Under the pieces are notes generated by a model, which was given only the letters and a program-made list of their open reading frames with translations, was not told the DNA's origin and did not search any database. A stretch of DNA of 64,000 nt from Crambe crambe (taxonomy: Eukaryota; Porifera; Demospongiae; Poecilosclerida; Crambeidae), in NCBI GenBank assembly GCA_963924555.1, contig OZ004583.1:5117501-5181500 (forward strand), written 5' to 3'. Shown here one piece after another: positions 34,281-45,270 of the stretch (positions are counted from its first letter, which is position 1; each line of letters begins with the position of its first letter). The position numbers and the translations under genes are program-made.

Positions 34281-34911
34281 TAATAGTTATCCACAGGCCC
34301 CGCATACGGGCCTGGCTACAATAATTATTATAACAATTTTTTTCTTGATTAATAGTTGCAAATAAATTGATCATGCTTCTTCCATGCAAAATATATTTTT
34401 AATTTTTTTTATGTAATACAGCTGAATATGGATGTTTAGAGTAATTGCTTATAGTAGTTAGTGTTGACTATTGTATTAGCCATGTTTAGGACATCTGCAA
34501 TGGAGCATGGGTTTGTGACTGCCTAGTCTCATGATGTGATATATAATCTTTTTTGCAGCCCCATTTCTATGGAGAGAAGGTCCAGAATTGTTGAAATCTC
34601 TATCATCATCATTATCCAGAGCTAGAGCTAGCTAGCTAGCTAGAGACAGCTGAGTAATATTATGATTTCGAATAATTGGATATTCAAATACATGTGCATG
34701 CGTATTATAGAAAAGATGGCTTCCTAATTGAATTAGTCGAGTGCTGTGCTCCATAGTGTCTCCTTTTTCATCGACTCTTTCGAGGATCAACGAGTAGAAA
34801 AGATCGTAGTTGGTAGAATTTGGAGTGGATTTGTCCAGAAATCATGGCTGTAGCTTGAGTGGTTCGAGAGATATGGTTGTCTAAGAAGAAGAATAAGAAT
34901 AATAATAATAA

Positions 34912-35232
34912 CAAGTAAGGGGAAAAATATTTCTGTGAAATGAAAAAAGATGTAGGGATGACCACTGCTCCAAAAAGTAAAGAAACAAGGGTAGGTATGA
35001 AGAATGGAAATGGGATCAATCTTTGTTCTGTATATCCAGCCAACAATCCCTACATATACACACTATTATCTGAAGCTACCTGGCGTATATGTAGGGATTG
35101 TTGGCTGGATATACAGAACAAAGATTGATCCCATTTCCATTCTTCATACCTACCCTTGTTTCTGTACTTTTTGGAGCAGTGGTCATCCCTACATCTTTTT
35201 TCATTTCACAGAAATGTTTTTTCCCTTACTTG
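34912..35232. mobile_element. Long-palindrome (foldback) MITE (copy B)
   Basis: 321 bp with the same CAAGTAAGGGG start and CCCTTACTTG end as the copy-A MITE and arms of about 140 bp. The left flank differs from copy A (an AGAAGAATAATAA tail here, a RecQ fragment there), while about 20 bp of right flank (TTCCTGGTCTTTTT) are shared. Confidence 0.88.
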
Positions 35233-35619
35233 TTCCTGGTCTTTTTTTCTTTGAACAGTAGCTTTTTAGTGTTGAAGTTAGGCAGATAAACCCTCGTTGA
35301 ATCTAAGCTAGCTATACGCATGGCTAGCTACACGAGCAAGATAATTATGCGCATGGATTTTGTAATTCAATTATTAAAATTTATTATAATTATTAATTTT
35401 ATAATTACTATATAAAGAATATAGGTCTTTTTGTTCTGCAATGAAGATGTATTATCAGGACATCATAATAATGACTCAATCATGACTTGCAACTTACATT
35501 TATAAATAATGTTTATTTTACTTCCATAGACTGCACATATGAAAATAATTGTTATGAAATATTCAATGTACAGTGTATACATCATAACTTACATTTGAAT
35601 GTATAGTAAGGATTCCTCC

Positions 35620-36160
35620 TTCCACCCCTCCTTCCTCTTCCTCTTCCCCTTTCTGTTCCACCTCCTCTTCTTCCTCTTATTCCTCTTCCTCCTCTTCCCC
35701 TTTCTGTTCCACCTCCTCTTCTTCCTCTTATTCCTCTTCCTCCTCTTCCCCTTTCTGTTCCACCTCCTCTTATTCCTCTTCCCCTTTCTTCTCCTCGTCC
35801 TCTTCCCCTTCCTGCTCCTCCTCCTCTTCCCCCTTCTGCTCCTCCTCCTCTTCCCCCTTCTGCTCCTCCTCCTCTTCCCCCTTCTACTCCTCCTCCTCTT
35901 CCCCCTTCTGGTCCTCCTCCTCTTCCTACCCCTCCACCTCTTCCCCTTTCAATTCCTCCTCCTCCTCCTCTTCCCACTTCTGCTCCTCCTCCTCTTCCCC
36001 CTTCTACTCCTCCTCCTCTTCCCCCTTCTGGTCCTCCTCTTCCTACCCCTCCTTCCACCCCTCCACCTCTTCCCCTTTCAATTCCTCCTCCTCCTCTTCC
36101 CATCACTCCTACTCCTCCTCCTCCTCTTCCCATCCCTCCTTCCACTCCACCTCCTGGGTA
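35620..36160 (+). repeat. TCC/CTT-rich minisatellite
   Basis: Over 500 bp of pyrimidine-only sequence on this strand, built from variants of CCTCCTCCTCTTCCCCCTTCTG. It yields long frames on both strands (Gly/Arg/Glu-rich and Leu/Phe/Pro-rich) that are composition artefacts. It is private to copy B. Confidence 0.92.
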
Positions 36161-37317
36161 CCCTGCAATTGACGTGAAGTTGTAGTCATGGAGAGAGTTT
36201 TTTAGTTAAATAACCCCCTCTTCCCCTCACACCTTTCAATTCCCCCCTCCCCCACATCAATGCCCACCTCTTCCCTCCCTACAATCTAACTTGGACATTT
36301 TCACACAGTTATAGTAATGCAAATTTTTTTGTGATAGCAGTTAATGGCATGAAATGAATTTTTTGCACAGACTTACCTATTATCATTGGTTCTATATTAT
36401 TATCACCTGTGAGAGTTAAAATCATTAAATGTTATCAATAGAATAGCATGCATTAGTTCATATACAGTAGACCCTCACATAATTATCCTGTTATAGTTGC
36501 TTTGATTATCCTGTCTATACTAATTTACATGCATGTTTGCATTAAGTATAGGGTACATCTTGCAGACCACTACAGCTACTGCAACATTACTTAGATCCAT
36601 ATGGGTAAGCACCCAATCCCCAATGCAAAGATAACCAAGTTATTATGATAGCTGTACAGTATGCATATTGTAGATAGCTCAGCATACCAGCATTGTTCCG
36701 ATGGTGATCCATCAGGTCATCTTCAAATTGAAAGAATAATGAAAGGATAATAATAATTATCACTAGCTCTGCACTGACAGTACTACTAGTACCTTTTATC
36801 TGTAGCTAAGTTAGGAGAGCTTATCAGTTAATAGGTAGCTAGCCTATGTTTTGTATCTAGTCTTACCAAATTCATATAATTCTTCTATATTTATCTGAAA
36901 ATGAAAGTTATAGGCAGTGAAATGTTAGCTGAAACTTGTAACACCAATTATTATATATGTCTTGCTAGCTAGCTAGTAAAACATATAATTATTTAGTAAC
37001 TCACACGGGTATCCATGACTTTATTTGCACATGTGTGAAGTCTGAATTCTGCACATGCGCAGATTGTATGCATGTGACATGATCTAATTAATCTAGCTAG
37101 ACACAGACAGGTGTTGTTTAAATGTTGCAATTATACCTGTTATTTTTGATACCAGTGACATGAATGGGATGTTACATAATAATTATGTGTAGGGTGCTAC
37201 TTCGATTATAGGATGTATAATAATGTGTACAAATGCGTGTATAGTAGCTTTGTTTCTTCATGGCCACTACAAGAATAGTGGAAGTAAAGGATTTTTTTTT
37301 TTATGAAATCTTTACTT

Positions 37318-39546
37318 CTAATTAACTAACACCTGATATTTACTTTTCACACCTGCCGAAAGTTCTCTCATCTCTTTCTGCCACAGTAGATAAAAGATGT
37401 ATCGAGGTTCTTTTCTGAAACGCGAGTCTTTGTTATACAGGCGAGACTTTACATACTCGCTGTGTGAAATTTTATGTTCGCGAGGATGATACTTTCCAAA
37501 ATTCCCATTTGGGAAAAGCATTGGAAAGCACATCACATCTAGGAACTTCTGACGATTATTCAAAGGATCTTCTTCCACACTTAACACTTTGTATTGTTCA
37601 ATATCAGAGCCAGTGGTTAACTTTTTATCCAAGGTCCTGATAGTGTAAGACTGGAAGCCAGCTATATCGTCATCAGTAGCTTTCTCTAGCATAGTACTAG
37701 TGGTGCTACTGACTGCTTCTATCACTTCCTTTAGAGTTGAGTGAATGGAATCGTCGTCAACTTCTTTGTACAGCCAGTTGATTTGTCTTTGTTTCCTTAC
37801 AGCTTCCATGATGTGGTTGACATTCACTAGATTGCGCCACACCACCTGGTTTTTGGTTGGCTTTCCATTGATAATGATGTACAGCTCTGGACTGGCCAGG
37901 GCAACATTGGGCTCACTTACCTGGTCCAGAGTCTGTAGAGTCTTCTCAAGAGGAAGCGGAAGGAAGAACATGGTGCCTTTGCATGCTTGAAGGGAATTGT
38001 ATGTAGGCACTTTAGCGGTGTAAGTACCTAGTCGCACGACTGTTTGATAAGACTTGGCACGCTGAATGAACTGCTTACTCAAGCAGTCTAATCTAGTCAA
38101 CTCAACTGGTATGGGAATCACTTCCAAACCATTGAGCACACAGCGTGGTGGCATCTTATTACTTCTAATTTTAGATTTGCAGTAGTTGCACATGAAGTGA
38201 GTGTCATCTGCAGCTTCTGGATTATCTTTTAACATGTATTGTTTCAATGCAGGCCACACATTGGTGCCTAATTTATCTGAGAATTTCACTCTAGTGATAT
38301 TCTTTCATTGTTGTAACTGCTGACAGGAACAACATATATTTTTTGCATAGTCAGCTATAGCCTGTTCATAATCGTTTATCAGTACAGCATGTGTAGTCAA
38401 AAGCTGCAGTTCTGAATGTGACTCTCGAAGTGCTGAGCCAGAAGAAGCACTTTGTAGATCTAGCTGATGAGAGCTTTCCAACTCATTGCTAAAGAGTGTT
38501 TTGAAATCTTCGATCTCACAGATTTTCATTATACTTTTGTAATCACCTGAGCCAAGCGCTTTGTCTATGTTAAAGACACACAAGTGGCTTCTAATGGCAC
38601 TGTACAGACTCCTCAAGAAGCTTCGTAAATACAGCGTAATGGGTAGATGCAGCTCTCAGTATTCTCAGCTGACTTTCACACCCACCACCATCAAGAAAAC
38701 ACACTAAGGGGTGACCTCTACGTTCTACTGACGAGTACAGAGTGTCAGAATGCTCATCAGTCACCACTTTGGTGAAATGTGTGTTTGGGCAACCATCATC
38801 ACACGTGTCTAATTTTTTTCGCACTTCGCGAACAGATTCCTCAAATTTCCTTTTTAGTAAAAGTATGGAATCCACTTCTGATTGAGTGAGAGGCTTACAA
38901 AAAGCGGAACACTTCCACTCTTTGTCATTTTTTTAACCCTTACCCTCACTCTCATCATAAAAGACACACCTTCCTGTCATATCTACATCCATGTGAGAGG
39001 GTGCATCCTTGATGAGGTAAGCAGCGTCATAATAGTAGGGCTCACTAGATGGCTTGTGTGAGCCTTCTCCAAAGTCACCATTCTGTTTAATTTCTAGATT
39101 ATTTATTGATCTGATGGTGTGTAATAAAGACCCTGCATATTGCTTACGTATTTGCAGTATCTTACTTAAGAGTCGTTTAGCTGCTATTTTTGAAACAACA
39201 ACTTTACGAATTGAACCTTTAAATTTTTTTTAACAGCTCTTCATCAAATGCATGAATGAGCTCATTTATTGCGATAGCATTACACAACAGTTTAGTATGC
39301 AAGGTATTGGCATATGATTTTCTTATATACAGTTGTGGCTCTGCTAACTCGTACCGGCCTCTCATATAAGCACACCTTTGGGCCCTGTGCTTATAATAAT
39401 ATTTCCTAGCACGCTTGAGAATACCCTTGGTACCAGTTTGAGCCTGTCTCAGAGGTCAGAGTTTATGAAAACTAGTGTGTGCAGGCAATGGCTTGTAGGA
39501 CTGGATGGGGTATATAAAGAGGTAGAAGCTTAGCTATACACATAGA
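37318..39546 (-). mobile_element. Truncated Helitron, copy B
   Basis: Same parts as copy A: TC start at 39,546 preceded on that strand by A, upstream coding region (broken), 103-residue and 323-residue frames (38,616-38,305 and 38,289-37,318), and the same end at YQVLVN. At the site where A has a private stop, B is open (CGA), but B has private indels near 38,930 and 39,200-39,230 in homopolymer runs. The stop between the 103- and 323-residue frames is shared. No HUH, helicase or 3' terminus is present. Confidence 0.72.
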
Positions 39547-40420
39547 TTTAAGCTGGCATGTTGTGCTCACTGTATCATTCAGTCTACATGTATTATGTGA
39601 GCTAGAGATGGCTGAAGGAGGAGGTAATTGCATTTGTAATTGCTCTTGCTTTCTTTCTTAGAAAACATGATAACCAATGAAGGTGTGATAGGTAAATAAT
39701 TGTTATTGTAACTAGTATCAAAATAGCATTGTAGCTTATCATCAGTATGCAGATTCTGGTCTAAACCTAATGGATGTAAGTTTGGCGAAAAATGTTTATA
39801 CAAACGTAAGTTTTAGGTTACATGTATCCAGGATACATAACTTTTTCTATGTCTTTTCTTTTACTGCAGATTCTGCAAGACGCCCAAGGCCACACAAACC
39901 ACCTACCAAAGACATAGACAAACTAATAATAGAAAAAAAAAAGAAGTTAAAAATCAGTTCAAAAGTTGATCATTTTGGGATCCGGGAAAGATTGCAGGGG
40001 CGCGGGCGCATCTATATTATGTAGCCCATTTTGCGCGCGTGGGGGAGGGTGATGCACGTGCACCGCGCTGACGATCCTTACCTAATATCCAAAATAATTT
40101 AACACGGGTCACAAAAACTACAAGACTGAGCACTGCAGCTACTTCAGCTGAATAGGACACACTGAATAGGAAAGTATGCTATAGAACAGTAACCACAGAG
40201 TTATTTGGCCATGGATAACACAAAAAATGTAACAAAGAGAAGAAGTACGTATCATATCTAAAAGAAAGTAATAATTGCCTGCTTCATAGCTAATTATGAT
40301 AGTAATTCAATACTTTGGAAACTAATTTTGGTTAAGGGCAAGTCATGAGCAATGAAGCAAGAGATGTATGCCATGCCTAGCGCCTACTTAGCAAAGCTCA
40401 AAGAAAAAGGATGGGAACAA
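39547..40420. other. No recognisable gene
   Basis: Right flank of copy B. A CpG-rich stretch at about 39,998-40,072 (GGGGCGCGGGCGC, TTGCGCGCGTGGG) could be regulatory. A short plus frame 39,770-40,024 has a basic KKKKLKI patch and no domain. Confidence 0.4.
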
Positions 40421-40516
40421 GTAAGTGCAAAAAATTTCCCCTAAATAAAAAAGTTATGTAGGGATGGCTCTAAAATTCTATGAATCGCAGCCTCGTATCG
40501 AAACAATCCCTACATT
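40421..40516. mobile_element. Diverged fragment of the palindromic MITE
   Basis: ACAAGTAAG, then AATTTCCCCTAAATAAAAAA and TGTAGGGATGGC followed after a short spacer by CAATCCCTACAT, parallel the arm ends of the MITE at 20,280 and 34,912. The middle is missing, leaving a short hairpin. Confidence 0.55.
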
Positions 40517-40539
40517 TACATCCACTGCCATTTCGTTTA

Positions 40540-41140
40540 GCAAGACATAGAGGAGGAGGGTCCACCGCAGAGGAGGCAGAAGAATGGGAGGCAAACCCTT
40601 CTCTCTCAGACATAATATCAAAAACAAGAATAAAATGCCTGCTATCTCAATCTCAGGACACATTACTTATTTCATAAACATCTGCCTACAAGTGGAAGTG
40701 GAGACCCTGTACCATAGTCTTAGACGTGGTGATGGCCTCAAGAGGCCCATGAAATCTTACATAAAGGATTCTCTGAGGTTACTTCAAGTGTTTCCCATAA
40801 TATTGTAAAAAATAAGACTTGTGACAACAGTTAAAAGGATAAATGGTAGAGAAGGCCTTATAGCCACCATTCATGAAGTATAGCTCAGGATAGTAGAAAA
40901 GGGGGAACGGGAGACTGGTTGAGCCAGAGCGCCCCCAGGAGGGAAGGGGTGCAGTAGAGGGGGTGGAGACACGGCAGATGAGGAGGAGGAGAGGGAGGAG
41001 GGGGATATATGGCCACAGAGGAGGAGGGAGAAGTCTTCTCCTCATGACGACCCCTTTTTGTGACAACCGACCTGCAAATCGGTGTACAGAGGAGGAAGAG
41101 GAGGAGGGTCCACCACAGAGGAGGCAGAGGAGAGAAGTTG
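40540..41140 (+). repeat. Purine-rich GGAGGA repeats with a shared 31-bp motif
   Basis: GAGGAGGAGGGTCCACCGCAGAGGAGGCAG-type units occur at about 40,551 and 41,085. TTTTGTGACAACCGACCTGC and following AAATCGGTGTA (about 41,055-41,085) recurs at about 57,147-57,178. The strand bias gives long frames without domains. Confidence 0.6.
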
Positions 41141-42835
41141 TGTAAATCTAGGGATAGGAGAAGTTGGAAATTTTTTTTGTCAAACCTTTGAAGATATATG
41201 ATAAAGTGCAGAGGGACTGAGACCAAGAGACTCAGAAGAAAATAACTTCCTCTCCCTTTTGCACCCCTTCATCATATGTCCCCTACCCTCTTCTCTCCTG
41301 GTTCTAACTATTTCATTATACCTTTAAGGATCCCTTTCTGCTGCAATCAGAGGAATCACCAGAGTTGAGGGGGTTTATTGATGGGGTCATTAATTAAAGA
41401 TGTCATTATGTCAGAGAGAAGGGTCTGCCTCCCATTCTTCATGGACGCAGAAATAGTGATCTACATAATTATAGGGTGACACTACTACAGATGTTGAAGA
41501 AGCTTTGAAACAATTCAAGTGTGTGCACCTAGTAGTTCAGTAAAACCAAATGTAAAGGCGGTTTGCCTCACTATTGTCACGATACTTGTTATTTAATTAT
41601 TATGGGAACAATCTTAGTGCTGAATATATAGATAGATCGGAGGGAAATGCTTGAAAGTGAACCAGGATGATGGAGTACAAATTGAAATTGAAACTTTTAG
41701 CTGGTCGCTGTACCAGCACATTTGTGACATGTATGGTGATGCCAAATAACCTTGGCGTGCCTGGTGTTTCCAAATAATATTTAAGCATGTTTCCATCATG
41801 CTAAACCAGTCCAAGCATAATAGGTAAACACTACACTTTATTGTAACCACAAAGACCACCATGAATACTAAAATTCAGCTAGCTAGATTATATAGAGAGT
41901 CACTGATGTAATGATGATATGCATGCAAATAAGATCAGTATAACTAGAACACTCCCGTAGTGCGTTCCACTTGAAGAGCTACCAGCATGGTCAGGTGCTC
42001 TCACTTTTTAACTGATCAAAATAATTATATTATGCTAAATTTTGTTTATGTTGCACATGCAGAAACCAGATATCAGGACACAATTGACAGAAAAGTATGT
42101 AGCTAGCTAGCTACCTGCGATTCTTTTGTTCGGTGAAAAGAGTTCCAAGAAGAAAGTAAAAGATCTTGTCTGTGAAGTCGATAAAGCTCTAATGCAATGC
42201 TATTCCAACTTCCTATCAGCAATTAATGTACCAAGTCACTGGGTGCATAAATCAACACTCTATAATATTGTGACCTCGTGCATGATACACAGATAGTGAT
42301 TATTTAGTGGACCTCATAAATCTTGACTGTTCAAGAAGGCCAATGGTAAGCAAAAAGGCATGCATTTGCCAGTTGCATACTAATCTTTACCTCACTACAG
42401 TTAGCAACGAAGGATCTCATTACCATCAGCCCTTGATAAATACAGACATTATTTCCCAGCCTTTTTATCAACTGATTCCCCCATCCCTATATACACATTA
42501 CGCACCATACATCCCACTGCTAGTTAGTCTACATATGAAAACCAAAATCTATTACCAAAGTATAGACTATATGATGAAGATTTAGACATTTTTAGCAATA
42601 TTTTAGAACAAGAATGTAACTACCGGCACATTACAAAATTTCACTTGTCAATGTGGGAAGAAGTACTTATCTCAACGAAACCGAGCTAAGATATTTTGGT
42701 CTCCCTCCCGCGCTCCTGTTTGTGTATAGCTATGTCCAAATAGTGATAAGGAGGCAATTTTTACCTCCCTGTTACGGGAGATACTTCTTGCACAAGCCTG
42801 GCCCTATTTGAGGCAACGGCCACTGACTACCTAGA
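41141..42835. other. No recognisable gene
   Basis: AT-rich sequence; only short frames lacking domains. TAGC repeats near 42,100. Confidence 0.5.
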
Positions 42836-43302
42836 GTGGTCACAGATCCTGGGTCACCCTCAGATAGGGAAACAATTGAATTAGAGGAGGAAAACCTTGT
42901 TTATATACCTACACAAGTAGTCCTATACTGCATGACCTCTAGAGTTCACCTTGCTTTGTGCAATAGATTAGGTGATGCAGCAGCTGCATCTACTTTACTC
43001 AGTGGGAAAGCATCAAAGTTTGACGTATTCTGGGAGGAGTGCACTAAATTCCTACAGGAAGAAGTTGATTGGCAGTAGATGAAAGAAGACACTCCCAGGT
43101 AACTCATATAGCCCGTGCCCTTTCAGTTAGAGACCTCCAAGAGCAAGTAACATCTCGTTGCCCGGCCAATACACCCATTCCATCAAGATCCTGGTTATCA
43201 TTGCAATTTTGGCATAAAAGTTTACATTGTAAGTCCCAAGTTCACTACACTGGAAGATTTTCTGTCAAGTACATGATAAGTTCCCTTCCACCCCCCTCAT
43301 AG
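42836..43302 (+). pseudogene. Fragment of a multicopy unrecognised ORF
   Basis: Two abutting frames read TLLSGKASKFDVFWEECTKF followed by LQEEV, and then AVDERRHSQVTHIARALSVR with DLQEQVTSRCPANTPIPSRSW and VHYTGRFSVKYMI. The second block, with its xVDxRRHxQVTH and LQF....YTGRF pattern, is one I associate with repeated sponge and cnidarian proteins often found with mobile DNA. I cannot name the domain. It is interrupted between the blocks, so this is a decayed copy. Confidence 0.4.
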
Positions 43303-43794
43303 AGAAACCAGAGGGAGCTGAGCCTCAAAACTAGGAGGTCTGATTAGTACCTCTAACATGAGTCAGAATCCAAACTTTGAGACTCGCAGGACTTCCGTAG
43401 ACCGATAAAGGGGTGTGTCCATGTGTGTGCTGGTGTGGGTTGTAGGCTGCATGGAATTATGGTTGTATAGGTATACCAGGCATCCCTAGATTTACACAAC
43501 ACGTACTACACAACAACTGTTTGGTACAAAAATAAACAAAAAGTACAAGCATGCCAACACCAAACCCTGATTGATGTTATCATTGATGGGGAAGCTTACA
43601 AGTTATTTAAGCAATTTCCAAACACAATGTCATGGAAACTTGTCTTTGTTATTCCATCTGCCCGGTATGATAAAATTTACTTCTCCAAATCTTTCAATGT
43701 ATCCTTTAATTGAAGAGAAATATCTACTGCCATTTGATTTTTATGATGATGGAACTCCCAATGAAGCTACTGGATCGGGAGAATAACGGTCCAG
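43303..43794. other. No recognisable gene
   Basis: A plus frame at 43,571-43,786 (71 residues, MMLSLMGKLTSYLSNFQ start) has no recognised domain. Confidence 0.35.
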
Positions 43795-44125
43795 AGAATT
43801 ACTAAGCAATACTAAGCTCTACTAAGGTTTATAAACTCTAAGGATTACTAAGGATTAAGCAAAACAGTGAGTACATCAATAGAGGGTTAACTTTGACTGG
43901 TAAGCCACTTACCAAATAGCAAAGCAGAGATGGCTCCTGGCAGAGACAGCTCCTGGCAAGGGCTAAAAATTACAAGGTTCATTAAGGTTCACTAGAAGCT
44001 TTTGCCATTGTATAGGTTGAATAGCTTAGCTTAGCTGAATAGCTTACCAAAGCAAGGCAAATGGTAGCACCAGGAAGACAAAGTACATGATACACTAAGC
44101 TCTACTAAGGTTTATAAACTCTACT
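43795..44125 (+). repeat. CTAAG-rich repeat, related to 32,793
   Basis: CTCTACTAAGGTTTATAAAC occurs twice (about 43,825 and 44,100), with ACTAAGCAATACTAAG and GGATTACTAAGG nearby. This is the same heptamer style as the copy-B-private stretch at 32,793-32,960. Confidence 0.6.
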
Positions 44126-44603
44126 TTTGCACCGGACGGAGGGTTTTCCCAGAGCCGGTCAATCAATGCTACTGTGGATGTGTGGAGGTTTGTTTAATTA
44201 CACATGATTGTTCACATTGACTACATGGTTTCTTTATGTTCATAGTGCAAAGCCTTTAAAAGAGGTTAGTTATTTATCAATGCCATGCAGATTGGTACAG
44301 CAGGGTATGTCAAGCTGTATGAAAAGGCTTATGTAAGTTGTCTTAAAGGGGGATTATTTTCCAGAGTACATTCAATGCATTACTGAGCCAGTCAATTTGG
44401 ATTTCCAGCATGTGTATTAGTACCATCTAAATGATATGAGTTGACAAACACTAAATTTTCTTTCTGCTAATAAATGTTACCTATGGCCTAAGGTGCATAC
44501 TGATGTGGCCATATAGGAATCAGTGTCACATAGTCCCACTAATGCCAAATTTTGTACCTGCTAGTAAAGGCCTAAGGTACTGATACTGTGGTTTTGTATG
44601 TAG

Positions 44604-44655
44604 GGGACGAATCAATATCATTGCCTATGTGGCAAAGGGCCTGAGTACTACACAG
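44604..44655 (+). pseudogene. Short zinc-finger-like exon, internally deleted
   Basis: Between a TTTTGTATGTAG acceptor and a CACAG/GTTAGT donor. It is a 52-bp version of the 127-bp exon at 53,747-53,873, lacking 75 bp (25 codons, in phase). The flanking introns match too (GTACCTGCTAGTAAAGGCC upstream, GTTAGTTGTGATTGTGATAA downstream). Confidence 0.55.
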
Positions 44656-45270
44656 GTTAGTTGTGATTGTGATAACAACAGACAGTGACTATTCATTTTA
44701 TTTTAATTGTATAGTACTTACAGAAAAGGCAATCTCCACCCCAAGTTTGTAGTGAATAGCGCTGTGCGCATTTGCTCAAGGATCAAACTGGATTGATAAT
44801 ATTGATGCCGAGTTGCTCTCCTGTTATTGAGGGCTCACGCTCGATATCCAGGGTTCCTCATCAACATAGCAATACTCTATCGGGTGAGCTTGTTTTGGCC
44901 TCTGATTCCGTGAATTTTATGGTTTGTTCGTGGTTAACGAAGAGCCACAGAGCTAGAATTTGCTCCAGTGTTATATATATAGTGCAGTCTTAATAAAGGT
45001 GAGGGACATTACATACTTTTATGATTCCACAGCAAAGATACGAGTATTGCATTGTCATATCAATACATTTAGGGGAACATGAAAGTAACAAAGTTAAGGT
45101 TAGTGAGGGCTGATTGGAAGAGCCGCCTGCCATTGGCCTATGTGTACTTTCCTTAATGATTACTTAAAAAATAGGTGAACCCCTCTTCAAGATTTGCCTA
45201 TGGGTGACACCAAGACAGCCACCGAGGCGGAAGGAAAATAAATCAAAGGGATTCTAACTGTCGAGACCAT
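44656..45270. other. No recognisable gene
   Basis: Short frames without domains lead up to the tandem duplication at 45,271. Confidence 0.45.

Larger units (their letters stand above)
31099..39546 (-). repeat. Copy B of the mosaic ~8-kb duplicated unit
   Basis: Contains the same four blocks as copy A (see 15,864-23,885). Private stretches are 32,793-33,448 (CTAAG-rich repeat and 41-bp palindrome), 34,603-34,911 (AGCT repeats and an AGAAGAATAATAA-type tail just before the MITE) and 35,253-36,410 (TCC-rich minisatellite). The right end on the minus strand is TC preceded by A. In protein-coding blocks the copies differ by very few residues (2 of 323 in the long Helitron frame). Confidence 0.9.

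Noticed and set aside
35582-36177. Long open frames on both strands (187 and 192 codons)
   Set aside because: They arise from a strand-biased TCC/CTT minisatellite; the translations are Gly/Arg/Glu or Leu/Phe/Pro low complexity, with no domain.
42100-42110. TAGCTAGC palindromic repeats as regulatory sites
   Set aside because: The tetramer repeat occurs many times across the window (for example 21,305, 34,625, 36,965, 42,100) with no relation to genes; it seems to be background of this genome.
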